From positions 1 to 31,476 of the IMG/VR virus record IMGVR_UViG_3300042889_000900: DNA of 31,476 nucleotides; one strand, given 5' to 3'. The position numbers and the translations under genes were made by a program. The notes under the pieces were generated by a model, which made no database searches, had not been told where the DNA came from, and saw only the letters and a program-made list of their open reading frames with translations. Shown in pieces: positions 1 through 5,888 of the stretch (positions are counted from its first letter, which is position 1; every line of letters starts with the position of its first letter). Origin of the DNA: a virus.

Positions 1-16
1 CGTACAAGGCAAAAAT

Positions 17-61
17 GAGATGGCATCGCTTACCATCTCGGAGTTGATATCATTACACTCC
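17..61 (-). other. two hairpins downstream of tRNA-Tyr
   Basis: Two adjacent perfect inverted repeats follow tRNA-Tyr on the minus strand: 40-61 (arms of 5 bp) and 17-39 (arms of 7 bp, gagatgg/ccatctc). There is no T-run, so they are not classical terminators. They could be a tRNA-processing or RNA-stability structure. The window edge prevents a fuller view. Confidence 0.35.
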
Positions 62-88
62 TTTGACATTTAAGTCAGCGATTTTTTG

Positions 89-170
89 TGGGGCCGATAG
101 GATTCGAACCTACTCAGCTTTCGCAACGGTGTTACAGACCGCCCCAACTCTCCAACTTTGGCGAGACCCC
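89..170 (-). tRNA. tRNA-Tyr(GTA)
   Basis: A class II cloverleaf of 82 nt. The T-arm carries TTCGAAT, the anticodon loop is CTGTAAC (anticodon GTA), and the variable arm is long as expected for bacterial tRNA-Tyr. The discriminator is A and CCA is not encoded. The last acceptor pair is mismatched. Confidence 0.9.
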
Positions 171-243
171 AAATACAGAATGGCATGTTACGATTCAAAG
201 TAAAAATTTGATGTTTGTTAACTTGCTGAAACCATTCTTTATC

Positions 244-891
244 TTATTTTCTTCCTTGAATCCAATCCTCGTTAAGGTAAGTTTCAAGGTCTTCTTTTTT
301 TATTTTTTTATTAATACCTTCTTTGGTAATCCAACATGTGCCATACTGTGAATTTGTTTCACCAGTTCCAGTACCTTTAGATGATTCAGACATCAATTGT
401 TTAGTTTCATCAGAATGTTTTTTATTTTTAAAACTACCAGGATTATCCTTAAAATATTTTAACCTACTAGCGACAATTTTATCGATATGTGTTTTTTCTA
501 GAGTAGAACCCCTTCTTAAATCAGATGCTTTTTTATTTCCTATTATAAGACCCCATATTCTTCCTTCTTTAAACTTATTAAAATGTTCTTCATTAATAAA
601 ACCACCTTGACCACCTTCTTTAAGATTAATACATTTACCATCTGATATCAATTCTTTATTAACGATTTCAATCTCTCTAATAACCAATGCTTCTCTGCTT
701 GGTAGATACTCAAGTATTTCTTTAGTATGATTATCTTTACCATATTTTCTTATTGAATACCTCAATATTGTCCCACTTCCCATATAACCATCTTCTATGT
801 TACTTGTACTATGCATTCCTACATACCATTTTCCTGTTACATTACATGTTGTTTTATATATGTAATGTATTGTTTTTTCTTTTCTTGCCAT
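244..891 (-). CDS. GIY-YIG homing endonuclease in the tRNA array
   Basis: A 215-aa GIY-YIG nuclease. The N-terminus reads HYIYKTTCNVTGKWYVGMHS (GIY..YVG core), followed by the conserved Arg and Glu region (RKYG, EIEIVNKE). Lysine- and Ser-rich repeats of the NUMOD3 type (KHSDETKQLMSESSKG) come next, and the C-terminal WITKEG..IKKEDLETYL segment resembles tails of T4-like free-standing endonucleases. It sits between tRNA-Gln and tRNA-Tyr on the same strand. I start it at the ATG at 891 rather than 924, because a promoter box at 911-918 would place transcription initiation near 904. It is probably a self-mobilising gene inserted in the array, not part of phage metabolism. The family call is firm; the cleavage target is unknown. 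Confidence 0.85.
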   Translation of the reverse strand: MARKEKTIHYIYKTTCNVTGKWYVGMHSTSNIEDGYMGSGTILRYSIRKYGKDNHTKEILEYLPSREALVIREIEIVNKELISDGKCINLKEGGQGGFINEEHFNKFKEGRIWGLIIGNKKASDLRRGSTLEKTHIDKIVASRLKYFKDNPGSFKNKKHSDETKQLMSESSKGTGTGETNSQYGTCWITKEGINKKIKKEDLETYLNEDWIQGRK

Positions 892-910
892 TGTCGTATA
901 TCTTTTATTA

Positions 911-940
911 TAAATATACAACAAAGTACAAAAAAGTCAA
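911..940 (-). promoter_or_regulatory. promoter of the GIY-YIG gene
   Basis: TTG-N19-TATATTTA on the minus strand (caa at 938-940, taaatata at 911-918). The sequence after TTG begins ACTTTTTT, as in the promoters of the other endonuclease genes here. Confidence 0.6.
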
Positions 941-1015
941 TGGTTGGAATACTAGGATTCGAACCTAGACGGACTGGCTCAAAACCAGTAATGCTAACCG
1001 TTACATTATATTCCA
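941..1015 (-). tRNA. tRNA-Gln(TTG), CCA encoded
   Basis: A complete class I cloverleaf with acceptor TGGAATA/TATTCCA. The anticodon arm is ACTGG/CCAGT with loop TTTTGAG (anticodon TTG). The T-loop is TTCGAAT, the discriminator A, and CCA is encoded at 943-941. Confidence 0.95.
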
Positions 1016-1018
1016 AAA

Positions 1019-1076
1019 TTTCTAATTCTACGCAGACGCTTAAACACCTGGGCCCCTATGAATTAGTAACAGTCTC
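1019..1076 (-). repeat. inter-tRNA structured repeat, copy 1
   Basis: This fills the gap between tRNA-Gly and tRNA-Gln. Its outer 15 nt (1019-1033) and 21 nt (1056-1076) are identical to a copy at 13182-13232, while the interior differs. The ends form a 7-bp stem (ctaattc 1022-1028 with gaattag 1060-1066), and the copy 1 interior has its own 6-bp hairpin with loop TTAA. Confidence 0.6.
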
Positions 1077-1082
1077 TTCACG

Positions 1083-1155
1083 AGCAGAAGACGAGGCTCG
1101 AACTCGCAACCCCCAGCTTGGAAGGCTAGTGCTCTACCAATTGAGCTACTTCTGC
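1083..1155 (-). tRNA. tRNA-Gly(TCC)
   Basis: A canonical class I cloverleaf: acceptor GCAGAAG/CTTCTGC, anticodon loop CTTCCAA (anticodon TCC), T-loop TTCGAGC, discriminator U. CCA is not encoded. Confidence 0.93.
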
Positions 1156-1222
1156 ATTATTTTTTGTTCATTATTTATGAGTGTTCATTGTACTTGAACA
1201 TGTACCTTTCACTGAACACTTG

Positions 1223-1297
1223 TGCATCCATTGGGGCTCGAACCCAAACAGCCCATATTAAAAGTATGGTGCCTTATTCCATTTTGGCTATAGATGC
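1223..1297 (-). tRNA. tRNA-Lys(TTT), first copy
   Basis: A cloverleaf with acceptor GCATCTA/TGGATGC, anticodon arm CCATA/TATGG with loop CTTTTAA (anticodon TTT), T-loop TTCGAGC and discriminator A. Confidence 0.92.
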
Positions 1298-1314
1298 AAT
1301 TAATTGTATTCTAG

Positions 1315-1386
1315 TAGCCCCAACGGGAATCGAACCCATTTTCCTCCGTTAAAAGCGGAGTACATCGCCAGCAATGTTTTGAAGCC
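1315..1386 (-). tRNA. tRNA-Lys(TTT), second, divergent copy
   Basis: The anticodon arm CTCCG/CGGAG has loop CTTTTAA (anticodon TTT) and the T-loop is TTCGATT. The acceptor GGCTTCA/TGGGGCT pairs fully only with three G-U wobbles, position 8 is A instead of U, and the D-stem is ACAT/ATGT. The sequence is unlike the other Lys tRNA, so it is not a recent duplicate. Confidence 0.8.
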
Positions 1387-1481
1387 ATAGTTATTACTAT
1401 CCCTTCAACGCATCGAAGGCGGTTAGTGTTTACTCTTTATGTTCTTTATCTTTTTCATAATTTTTATTTTATTCTATTTTG

Positions 1482-1572
1482 TCTAAATGACGAGACTCGA
1501 ACTCGCATTGAGCGTTTTAACACTACTTCTCCATTCCAAGTGGAGTCGGCTTCCAATTGCCTTCACATCTAG
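1482..1572 (-). tRNA. class II tRNA with UGG anticodon
   Basis: A 91-nt tRNA: acceptor CTAGATG/CATTTAG, perfect anticodon stem CTCCA/TGGAG, loop CTTGGAA (anticodon UGG, Pro codon CCA), T-loop TTCGAGT, discriminator A. The variable region is 22 nt with a 6-bp stem (AGTGTT/AACGCT), which belongs to Leu, Ser or Tyr tRNAs, not Pro. Shifting the loop by one base would read GGA (Ser). The amino acid is therefore left open. Confidence 0.8.
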
Positions 1573-1586
1573 TTTATTTTGTTGCA

Positions 1587-1621
1587 TAAAAAAACCCAGT
1601 TTAGATTTCTCTAACTGGGTT
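1587..1621 (-). terminator. intrinsic terminator after microprotein unit 1
   Basis: A 9-bp stem (aacccagtt 1593-1601 with aactgggtt 1613-1621) followed on the minus strand by a run of Ts. It lies between the 33-aa ORF and the first tRNA of array A. Confidence 0.85.
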
Positions 1622-1645
1622 AATAAATAATACTTGCGTATTGTT

Positions 1646-1747
1646 TTACTTTATCATGTTTGACTTCATGACATACCCAGTTGTGCCTTGAGGCGTTCCG
1701 CCTTTAGGTTGATACTGTTTCGTTTGATATGTTTTTGTTGTCATCAT
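1646..1747 (-). CDS. 33-aa microprotein (unit 1)
   Basis: A short ORF starting with tandem ATG codons and ending in TAA. The product is hydrophilic and rich in Lys, Thr, Gln and Gly (starts MMTTKTYQTKQYQ, ends KSNMIK), with no membrane segment. The case for it being real is its context: a near-consensus promoter at 1795-1824, a leader hairpin (cggggaaaaccc) and an intrinsic terminator directly after it. The same layout recurs at 13.7 kb and 18.4 kb with unrelated ORFs. No function is recognised. The alternative is a small regulatory RNA whose ORF is incidental. Confidence 0.6.
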   Translation of the reverse strand: MMTTKTYQTKQYQPKGGTPQGTTGYVMKSNMIK

Positions 1748-1794
1748 TGTTTCTAATTGTTGTGGGTTTTCCCCGTTTGTTTAATAAATATATG

Positions 1795-1824
1795 CAAATA
1801 TACGAATGTTTTTCATTTAATCAA
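1795..1824 (-). promoter_or_regulatory. promoter of microprotein unit 1 / tRNA array A
   Basis: TTG-N19-TATATTTG (caa 1822-1824, caaatata 1795-1802), a full match to the Bacteroidetes consensus. About 30 nt around the -7 box are identical to the promoter at 13823-13852. Confidence 0.85.
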
Positions 1825-1888
1825 GTTTTTTTTTAACTTTTTTTAATAAAAAATCATTTTATTATTTAAATCCTTGATATTAAAGGGT

Positions 1889-2332
1889 TTAACTGTTTAA
1901 TTTTTTTAGTCTTCTTTTTTCTTTTGCCGCAGCTTTTTTGATTTTATCTCTTAATTCAGCTGCTAACTCATAATTTTCAACTTGTACAGCGTTTTCTAAT
2001 TGTTCTTCTAAAGGTAGTTCTGCTTCAGGTGGTCCAAGCGGTTCATCACTAACTAATGTTTTAATTATTACACCTAATGGTTTATACCACATACGTTTTT
2101 CAAAATACATTTCACCATCACTTGAATATTCAATATCATCTGGTTCCCCTAATTGAGTATCAAGTTCTTCATCAAGTTTATTTAATTCATCACCTGTATA
2201 ATTACCATCAGGGTTAATGTGTTTAAAACTATCAATCATATCAATGATTTTTTTAGCTTCTTTATTAATAAAATCATCTTCTTTTTTCTTTTCACCAAAG
2301 AATTTATTAAAAAGGTCATCAAAGCTTGCCAT
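1889..2332 (-). CDS. small UVR-motif protein
   Basis: 147 aa, mostly charged and probably helical. The C-terminal stretch LEEQLENAVQVENYELAAEL plus RDKIKK matches the UVR motif of UvrB and UvrC, an approximately 35-residue antiparallel helical hairpin used for protein-protein contact. The N-terminus has a Lys/Glu-rich segment (FFGEKKKEDDF). It directly follows the duplicated membrane protein with a 1-nt gap, so the two are cotranscribed. There is no catalytic signature. It may be an adaptor protein, but this is inference from the motif alone. No T-rich hairpin follows it convincingly. Confidence 0.75.
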   Translation of the reverse strand: MASFDDLFNKFFGEKKKEDDFINKEAKKIIDMIDSFKHINPDGNYTGDELNKLDEELDTQLGEPDDIEYSSDGEMYFEKRMWYKPLGVIIKTLVSDEPLGPPEAELPLEEQLENAVQVENYELAAELRDKIKKAAAKEKRRLKKLNS

Positions 2333-2333
2333 A

Positions 2334-2780
2334 TTATTTTTGTTTTAATTTACGTTTTATGTGATTATGTGTTTTAACTGAATGATATTTAAATGCAAGT
2401 ATAGGATTTATATTGTAGAAATACATAAATAAAGCAAAGAAAAATCCTGCTAACATATACATAATACTAATTGTCATCCAATAATCTTTGGTTATAGAAT
2501 TAATCCAATATACTACTAAGTCATAACCCAAAGGATTTAAAAACAAAGCTATTGTTATTAAAATATTACCTAAAGTTTTTTTATTTAATTTAAATGAGAG
2601 AAACGATAATATAAACGATAGGAATGCAAATCCATAAAGTACGAACATTGTATGCCAATAATCTTTGGTTAATTCTGTCAGTTTGTAAACCAATATGTCG
2701 AAACCCATGGGGTTCAGGAATGTCGCTGTCATTAGGCAAACTGTCCCTAAGACTTTCCTGTTTATCGCTTTTACTATCAC
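2334..2780 (-). CDS. internally duplicated membrane protein
   Basis: 148 aa with four predicted membrane helices built from a tandem repeat. The first half has FLNPMGFDILVYKL..TKDYW and the second FLNPLGYDLVVYWI..TKDYW, each followed by a second hydrophobic helix. The C-terminus is basic (HNHIKRKLK). The start used is GTG at 2780. An ATG at 2808 opens a different frame, so a frameshift or misplaced start cannot be excluded. It is followed at once by the UVR-motif gene and preceded by a promoter and a leader hairpin. I do not know its function. The conserved NPxGxD motif in both repeats suggests a symmetric membrane unit. Confidence 0.7.
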   Translation of the reverse strand: MIVKAINRKVLGTVCLMTATFLNPMGFDILVYKLTELTKDYWHTMFVLYGFAFLSFILSFLSFKLNKKTLGNILITIALFLNPLGYDLVVYWINSITKDYWMTISIMYMLAGFFFALFMYFYNINPILAFKYHSVKTHNHIKRKLKQK

Positions 2781-2879
2781 TATCCATATGTTTGTGTTTA
2801 GTTTTCATTATTTAACTTATTAGTTAAATAAATCTTATTTTCTAGAATAACCGCTAAAAATAAATCTAGTGGTTATTAA

Positions 2880-2909
2880 TAAATATATACTTATTTTAAA
2901 ATAAATCAA
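2880..2909 (-). promoter_or_regulatory. promoter of the membrane protein / UVR operon
   Basis: TTG-N19-TATATTTA (caa 2907-2909, taaatata 2880-2887). The leader contains an inverted repeat (aataacc at 2845-2852 region with ggttatt at 2871-2877). Confidence 0.6.
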
Positions 2910-2916
2910 GTAATTC

Positions 2917-3738
2917 TTATGATTTAAGGAGTAATTCTTTTATATCAGAAACTAATCTTCTATGACCATCACCATAAAGTTGCCAAGCTAACCCCATTGC
3001 TTTTAAATCATAATGTTTCAATATTGTTGAATAATTAGTTTCTCCTTCTGGAAATCCAACTACATAAATACTATCAGCCAATTCAGCCGCTAAACGAATA
3101 TCGTGTGTGGAGAATATAATCGTATTTAATTCATTAGCAGCACTAATTTTATCAAATGATTGTTTTACTTTTTCAATATTCCCAACATCTAACCCAGAGA
3201 ATGGTTCATCTAATATCATAAAGTGTTTAGATGTAAGCATTTGCTCAATGATTGCTGTTCTTTGTCTTTGACCACCAGACAACTCACACGAGTATTTATC
3301 TTTGTGTTCCATCAACCCCCAATCAGTTAAATACTCATTAATTATAGTATCTTTTTCAGCTTTTGTAAGTGTTGATTTTCTCAAAGCATACTCACATATC
3401 TGCGTAATGGTTTTGTGTCTAAAAAGGGTGTATTTTTGGTCTACAAACCCCATATCACCTTTATCTAATGGTTTAGCATCATTCTCATCTTCTGTAGTTA
3501 AATCAGTAATAAGGACTTGACCTTGTGTTGGTTTAAGCAAACCAGTAAGTCCTTTGAAAAGAGTTGATTTCCCTCTACCAGAACGACCAATGAACGCAAT
3601 AACTTGTCCAGTTGATTGGTGGCCTTCTCTAACAATATCTTTAATATCAAAATTGATATTTTTAAGAATTGATTTCCCATCGTAACCTAAGCTAACATCA
3701 TTGATGTACAATAGGGTTTTTGTTTCTTTATAACTCAT
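2917..3738 (-). CDS. ABC transporter ATP-binding subunit
   Basis: A 273-aa nucleotide-binding subunit of the nitrate/sulfonate/taurine-type (SsuB/TauB-like) importer group. Motifs appear in order: Walker A GRSGRGKST (about residues 51-59), Q-loop DMGFVDQ (Gln101), signature LSGGQRQR (153-160), Walker B HFMILDEP with catalytic Glu178, and switch His212 in STHDIR. All catalytic residues are intact, so it should hydrolyse ATP. The partner is very likely the permease at 5043-5819. The two are separated by a small gene and by an inserted endonuclease cassette. It is cotranscribed with the 118-aa gene from the promoter at 4128-4158. The substrate cannot be read from the sequence. Confidence 0.9.
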   Translation of the reverse strand: MSYKETKTLLYINDVSLGYDGKSILKNINFDIKDIVREGHQSTGQVIAFIGRSGRGKSTLFKGLTGLLKPTQGQVLITDLTTEDENDAKPLDKGDMGFVDQKYTLFRHKTITQICEYALRKSTLTKAEKDTIINEYLTDWGLMEHKDKYSCELSGGQRQRTAIIEQMLTSKHFMILDEPFSGLDVGNIEKVKQSFDKISAANELNTIIFSTHDIRLAAELADSIYVVGFPEGETNYSTILKHYDLKAMGLAWQLYGDGHRRLVSDIKELLLKS

Positions 3739-3748
3739 AATTTTATAT

Positions 3749-4105
3749 TTAATAACTTATTGTTCCTAATCTGTCAAAACTCGTAGCACCTTTGGTTTTA
3801 TTACATATCATTAAGATTTTTTTGGTTTCGTAGTGTTTTATGTAATTTTCATCAAAATCAACGCCACTATATTCATCAATAAGTGACCAATTATCAAAAC
3901 CAATATCATGTAATTCATATAAGGGTTTTTCATCTCTCTGTTGTCTTAAATTTAAACTTTCTAACAATGCTGTTCTTTTCATTCGCATTAGTTGAGTTTC
4001 TATAATTTCAAAATCAACAAAATCAATAGCTGCTGGATGAAACATTTTAACCTCAGCATTATCTGGAAGTTTATCCAATAACTCTTTTAGTTTTTTAACT
4101 TTCAT
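3749..4105 (-). CDS. hypothetical protein, 118 aa
   Basis: Begins MKVKKLKELLDKLPDNAEVK, a start common in small phage proteins of unknown function where a short helix is followed by an acidic LPDNAEV turn. No catalytic motif, signal peptide or membrane helix. It lies 10 bp upstream of the ABC ATPase gene and has its own promoter, so it is the first gene of a two-gene operon. Whether it has anything to do with transport is unknown. Confidence 0.75.
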   Translation of the reverse strand: MKVKKLKELLDKLPDNAEVKMFHPAAIDFVDFEIIETQLMRMKRTALLESLNLRQQRDEKPLYELHDIGFDNWSLIDEYSGVDFDENYIKHYETKKILMICNKTKGATSFDRLGTISY

Positions 4106-4127
4106 AATTTTATTTTTTATTAGACCA

Positions 4128-4158
4128 CAAAGATACGTTTATTTTCTAAAACACCAAA
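4128..4158 (-). promoter_or_regulatory. promoter of the 118-aa / ATPase operon
   Basis: TTTG-N19-TATCTTTG (caaa 4155-4158, caaagata 4128-4135). The upstream box reads TTTGGTG. It is divergent from the cassette promoter that starts about 30 bp to its right. Confidence 0.8.
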
Positions 4159-4185
4159 TTAATTTATAGTTTTATTTTAAAATAC

Positions 4186-4215
4186 TTGACTTTTTATAAT
4201 ATTTCTATATATTTA
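4186..4215 (+). promoter_or_regulatory. promoter of RHH-HNH cassette 1, with candidate operator
   Basis: TTG (4186-4188)-N19-TATATTTA (4208-4215). The bases after TTG are ACTTTTTATA, nearly identical to the promoters of the two other plus-strand cassettes. A palindrome TGTATACA at 4218-4225 overlaps the expected transcription start and is a candidate site for the RHH protein encoded next. Confidence 0.7.
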
Positions 4216-4235
4216 TATGTATACACAACGTAAAG

Positions 4236-4400
4236 ATGAAAAAAGAAATTAAACACAACAAATTAATGAATGTTAGAATGTCAGAAAGTCTAATAAAAGA
4301 ATATAAAAATCATTGTGAAAATAATGGTTTAGTTATATCAACAAGAATAAGGTTCCTTATCCAAAAAGATATTGAAGGTAAAATTAAAATAGAAAAATAA
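4236..4400 (+). CDS. ribbon-helix-helix-like small protein (cassette 1)
   Basis: 54 aa with the layout of Arc/MetJ/CopG-type DNA-binding proteins: a basic start (MKKEIKHNK), a strand-like LMNVRMSES, helix LIKEYKNHCENNG, then helix VISTRIRFLIQKDIEGK. The stop codon overlaps the ATG of the HNH gene (TAATG), so translation is probably coupled. Homologous-looking 52-53-aa proteins precede the endonucleases at 21160 and 22632 in the same way. I infer an autorepressor that limits endonuclease expression. No binding site is proven. The alternative is a nickase or endonuclease accessory factor. Confidence 0.7.
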   Translation: MKKEIKHNKLMNVRMSESLIKEYKNHCENNGLVISTRIRFLIQKDIEGKIKIEK

Positions 4401-5032
4401 TGGAAAACAAGTGCTGTAGAGAATGTGGTTTATCTAAACCATTATGTGATTTTAGTTTATGTACCAAAAATAAAGATGGTTACAATAACTTTTGTAAATC
4501 ATGCCGTAACGCTAAAGATAAACTTTATCGAGACCAAAATAAAGAAAAAATATCTAATCGTTTAAAAGAATATAATGCTAAAGAAAATGTAAAGAAAATG
4601 CGTAGTGAATATGCAAGAAAGTTTAGACAAGAAAACCTTTTAGAAATGAGAAAAAAAGCATTAGAAAAACAAAAACTATTAAGAGAGACTGACCCATTTT
4701 TTAGATTCAAACAAAGCGTTAGAAATAGGATTAACAATTCACTAAAACATAATGGTATTAGAAAAAATTCAAAAACTGCTATAATACTTGGTTGTTCTTT
4801 CCAAGATTTTAGGGATTATTTAGAATCTAAATTTGAATCGTGGATGAATTGGGATAACAGAGGGTTATATAATGGAACACCAGAATATGGTTGGGATATT
4901 GACCATATGATACCTTCATGTTCAGCTAAAACGGAAGAAGAATTAATTCAACTTAATCATTATTCCAATCTTCAACCTTTATGTAGTTACATTAATCGTG
5001 ATATAAAAAGAAATAACCCTATAAAAATATAG
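4400..5032 (+). CDS. HNH homing endonuclease (cassette 1)
   Basis: 210 aa. The N-terminus has a zinc-binding CRECGLSKPLCDF..FCKSC module, the middle is a long basic helical region, and the C-terminal HNH/His-Me finger carries YGWDIDHMIP with the catalytic His and a downstream NHYSNLQPLC..NRDIK segment. It closely resembles the protein at 22632-23174, including WMNWDN and the DIDH core. It is encoded opposite to the surrounding operon, between the transporter permease and ATPase genes, which indicates insertion. Its 3' end lies inside a 13-bp hairpin that can terminate transcription on both strands. Confidence 0.85.
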   Translation: MENKCCRECGLSKPLCDFSLCTKNKDGYNNFCKSCRNAKDKLYRDQNKEKISNRLKEYNAKENVKKMRSEYARKFRQENLLEMRKKALEKQKLLRETDPFFRFKQSVRNRINNSLKHNGIRKNSKTAIILGCSFQDFRDYLESKFESWMNWDNRGLYNGTPEYGWDIDHMIPSCSAKTEEELIQLNHYSNLQPLCSYINRDIKRNNPIKI

Positions 5033-5045
5033 GGTTATTTTATTA
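5011..5045. terminator. bidirectional terminator, HNH gene / permease
   Basis: A 13-bp stem (5011-5023 with 5028-5040) with loop AAAA and a T-rich sequence on both sides. It ends the plus-strand cassette and, read on the minus strand, follows the permease stop codon at 5043. Confidence 0.75.
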
Positions 5046-5819
5046 AAAATTAGAAAATCTAAATACAAGTTTTCGCAATCTAGTAAGTAAGAAATCTAAA
5101 CAAACTCCAATTATAATTATAATTGCTTGTATAGCAATAACTCTTCCGTTACTTCCAAGTCTATCACCATTTTTAATTAGTACACCTAAACCACCAGCGG
5201 CAACTAATATAGACTCTATCGTCACCAACATAACCCATACAATTGCTAGATTTTGTCTAACCAATTCTATTACATAATCTAACCTACCTTTGATTACGAC
5301 TTCCCATAAGGTTTCCCAATGATTACACCCAAGTGTTTTAGCATGTTCAAATTCTTCATTTGGTATATCCTTAATCATTTGAATAAGACTGGTGATAAGA
5401 AATGTAGACATAAAGATAACAAGTACCCAAACTTGAATTTGTCTCGCATCTGAAATCATTATTGTAATGTAAAATGCTATTCCAGTTGGTGGTAAGTATC
5501 TTAATTTAGATAAGAATGTTCCTAATGATTTAGAGAAAGCAATTGTTGTTAAGTAAGCAAATATCATTGAGATAATCACTGAAAAGAATATTGCTTGGAA
5601 ACACAATGATAGTGAACTAGCTAACTGTGTAATAAGACCCTCTGACCATACATCACCTAAACCTTTAAATACTTGTGCAGGTGTTGGGAATAAATGTGTT
5701 GTTCCTATTGAACTGGACACAAACCAAAATGTAATCAATAAAGCTAACCATACTGTTACAATGATTGTTTTTGAAGAACTTTTAAGTTCTTGAAACGGAG
5801 TAAAAAACTTTTTTATCAT
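5043..5819 (-). CDS. ABC transporter permease (BPD_transp_1 type)
   Basis: 258 aa, about six membrane helices, of the binding-protein-dependent permease family (SsuC/TauC-like). The cytoplasmic coupling loop reads EEFEHAKTLGCNHWETLWEV, with the conserved A..LGC..W and a following Arg-rich helix. The PTPAQV segment near residue 45 is typical of nitrate/sulfonate-type permeases. It starts directly downstream of the terminator that follows the OmpA-fusion gene, so it is probably expressed at a lower level by read-through. The likely ATPase partner is at 2917-3738. The permease and ATPase genes are now split by the RHH-HNH cassette and a small gene. The substrate is unknown. Confidence 0.88.
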   Translation of the reverse strand: MIKKFFTPFQELKSSSKTIIVTVWLALLITFWFVSSSIGTTHLFPTPAQVFKGLGDVWSEGLITQLASSLSLCFQAIFFSVIISMIFAYLTTIAFSKSLGTFLSKLRYLPPTGIAFYITIMISDARQIQVWVLVIFMSTFLITSLIQMIKDIPNEEFEHAKTLGCNHWETLWEVVIKGRLDYVIELVRQNLAIVWVMLVTIESILVAAGGLGVLIKNGDRLGSNGRVIAIQAIIIIIGVCLDFLLTRLRKLVFRFSNF

Positions 5820-5835
5820 TTTATATAATTTAATT

Positions 5836-5868
5836 TATAAAAAAACCGTGACTATTTGCCACGGTTTT
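5836..5868 (-). terminator. terminator between OmpA fusion and permease genes
   Basis: An 8-bp stem aaaccgtg (5843-5850) / cacggttt (5860-5867) followed by a run of seven Ts on the minus strand. Position after a binding-protein gene and before the permease gene fits the common import-operon scheme of partial termination. Confidence 0.85.
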
Positions 5869-5888
5869 CTATATGTTTTATATGGCAA

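Noticed and set aside
88-351. Plus-strand ORF with IGFEPT near its start
   Set aside because: The GFEP reading is the antisense of a tRNA T-arm (tRNA-Tyr); the rest is antisense to the GIY-YIG gene. The same artefact explains the plus-strand ORFs at 811-1197, 1164-1352 and 18149-18331.
1156-1222. 7-bp stem with small inner hairpin between tRNA-Lys and tRNA-Gly, considered as an armless mini-tRNA
   Set aside because: No 7-nt anticodon loop can be formed, and 7-bp inverted repeats of this kind are expected by chance in AT-rich spacers.
2590-2808. Minus-strand ORF starting MKTKHKHMDSDS in another frame over the duplicated membrane protein
   Set aside because: The ATG is attractive but the frame loses the repeated membrane motifs; kept only as a warning about the start of the membrane protein.
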